From Fen-1273 sp035516035 (GTDB taxonomy: Bacteria; Bacteroidota; Ignavibacteria; UBA10030; UBA6906): a DNA stretch of 64,000 nucleotides. Of this stretch, positions 63,168 to 64,000 are shown piece after piece. Made by a program: the position numbers and the translations under genes. Where the stretch lies: assembly GCA_035516035.1 (NCBI GenBank), contig DATJAS010000050.1, positions 1 to 64,000 of the forward strand. Direction: 5' to 3'. The stretch's first letter is position 1, and every line of letters begins with the position of its first letter. The notes below the pieces were generated by a model that was given only the letters and a program-made list of their open reading frames with translations, did no database searches and was not told the DNA's origin.

Positions 63168-64000
63168 ATGCTCCTTCCCCCTCCCGTCGATGACGTCCGT
63201 CGGCTTCTCGTCGTGAAGCTGCGCGCCATCGGCGACATCGTCCAGTCAACGGTGGTGACGAAGAACCTCCGTATCGCATTTCCCGGAGCCGCCATCCATT
63301 TCCTGACCGAGCCGCCGGGGAAGGAGGCGCTGAGAGGGAACCCGTATATCGACGGGGTGATCGTCTACGACAGGAGCCTGATGAACGGCCTCGACCTGAT
63401 ACGCGAGGTGCGCCGCGGGCACTACGACACGGTGATCGATCTCTTCTGCAACCCGCGGACCGCGCTCCTGACGCGCCTGAGCGGCGCCGCGCGGCGGGTC
63501 GGCTTCCGTTTTCGGGGAAGGACGTACGCCTATAACATCGTCGCCGAGCCGCGGGGTGACCGCGTGCACAGCACGCAATTCAACCTCGATGCACTGGTGG
63601 CGCTCGGCGTTGCTATTCAGGACCGGGGAATTTACTTTGTGGTCGATGACGAAGATGCCCGGTTCGTGGAGGGGTTTCTGCCACCGCGCCGGGCAGGCCG
63701 TCCGTTCCTGGTGTGCATCAACAGCGGGGGGGGATGGTATACCAAGCGCTGGGGCCTGGACCGTTATGCGGCGCTGGCGGACCGGATTTTCGCGGAATGG
63801 GATGCGAAGATCGTCCTTGCGTGGGGCCCGGGGCAGAGGGAGGAGGTGGAGGAGATCCGGCGCCGGATGTCTTCGGAGCCGATCGTCCCCCCGCCGACGA
63901 CGCTGGGGCAGCTCGGCGCATTGCTCAAGCGCTGCGACATCGTGATCACGAACGACTCCGGGCCGATGCACATCGCCGCCGCTGTGGGGACTCCGGTCCT
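63168..64000 (+). CDS. Glycosyltransferase family 9, N-terminal part
   Basis: Runs off the right edge after 277 codons. LLVVKLRAIGDIVQSTVVTKNL is the GT9 N-terminal signature. NSGGGWYTKRWGLDRYAALADRI and ITNDSGPMHIAAAVGTPVL mark the nucleotide-sugar half. Probably a heptosyltransferase-like enzyme of lipopolysaccharide assembly, only distantly like the one at 7083. It starts three bases after the nth stop. Confidence 0.85.
   Translation, partial: MLLPPPVDDVRRLLVVKLRAIGDIVQSTVVTKNLRIAFPGAAIHFLTEPPGKEALRGNPYIDGVIVYDRSLMNGLDLIREVRRGHYDTVIDLFCNPRTALLTRLSGAARRVGFRFRGRTYAYNIVAEPRGDRVHSTQFNLDALVALGVAIQDRGIYFVVDDEDARFVEGFLPPRRAGRPFLVCINSGGGWYTKRWGLDRYAALADRIFAEWDAKIVLAWGPGQREEVEEIRRRMSSEPIVPPPTTLGQLGALLKRCDIVITNDSGPMHIAAAVGTPV

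Overview
High-GC bacterial chromosome, almost entirely housekeeping genes, and every gene I can support lies on the plus strand. Several features point to the FCB side of the tree (Bacteroidota/Chlorobiota/Ignavibacteriota-like). These are a BtuB/BtuG-type cobalamin uptake pair, a folB-folK-deoxynucleoside kinase run, and the order pheT / coiled-coil gene / zapA / structured RNA / rny. Strong Shine-Dalgarno (SD) sequences and canonical sigma-70-type promoters (TTGAtT-N17-TATATT) argue against the core class Bacteroidia. This placement is inference; 16S rRNA is not in the window.

Layout. 1-355: end of trpA. 352-3722: promoter, adenosylcobalamin riboswitch, btuB and a btuG-like lipoprotein. 3.7-13.3 kb: gltX, folB-folK-deoxynucleoside kinase, a small membrane protein, a GT9 glycosyltransferase, nadA, asnS, a NatAB-type ABC exporter and a small barrel protein. 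13.3-19.1 kb: nuoJKLMN with its own promoter, separated from nuoA-I. 19.1-24.1 kb: nnrDE, tgt, yajC, ribBA, greA. 24.1-25.0 kb: tRNA-Gly, -Cys, -Leu and -Val with terminators. 25-31.7 kb: thrS-infC-rpmI-rplT-pheS-pheT. 31.7-34.9 kb: a coiled-coil gene, zapA, a candidate 6S-like RNA, rny, coaE. 35-51.5 kb: an outer-membrane protein, nadB, purF, a CDP-alcohol phosphatidyltransferase, ftsY, mutL, an acyl-CoA mutase large subunit, DUF362, EamA, acyP, ispF, dedA, PAP2, lnt, ltaA. 51.5-60.9 kb: rimP-nusA-infB-rbfA-truB-ribF-rpsO-pnp. 61-64 kb: aspartokinase, nth and the start of a second GT9 gene.

How it works together. The window encodes much of the translation and RNA machinery. Two transcription-factor operons (greA and rimP-nusA-infB) begin with terminator-like hairpins between promoter and gene, which suggests attenuation. 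Cobalamin uptake at the left end is under riboswitch control. A B12-dependent mutase at 43 kb has pocket residues of the isobutyryl-CoA type rather than the methylmalonyl-CoA type. I found no prophage, CRISPR array, transposase or defence island. The noteworthy material is regulatory: recurrent N17 promoters, apparently leaderless genes, an AUU start in infC, a promoter buried in an AT-rich patch of pheT, a terminator and promoter sharing the same bases, and a structured RNA between zapA and rny.
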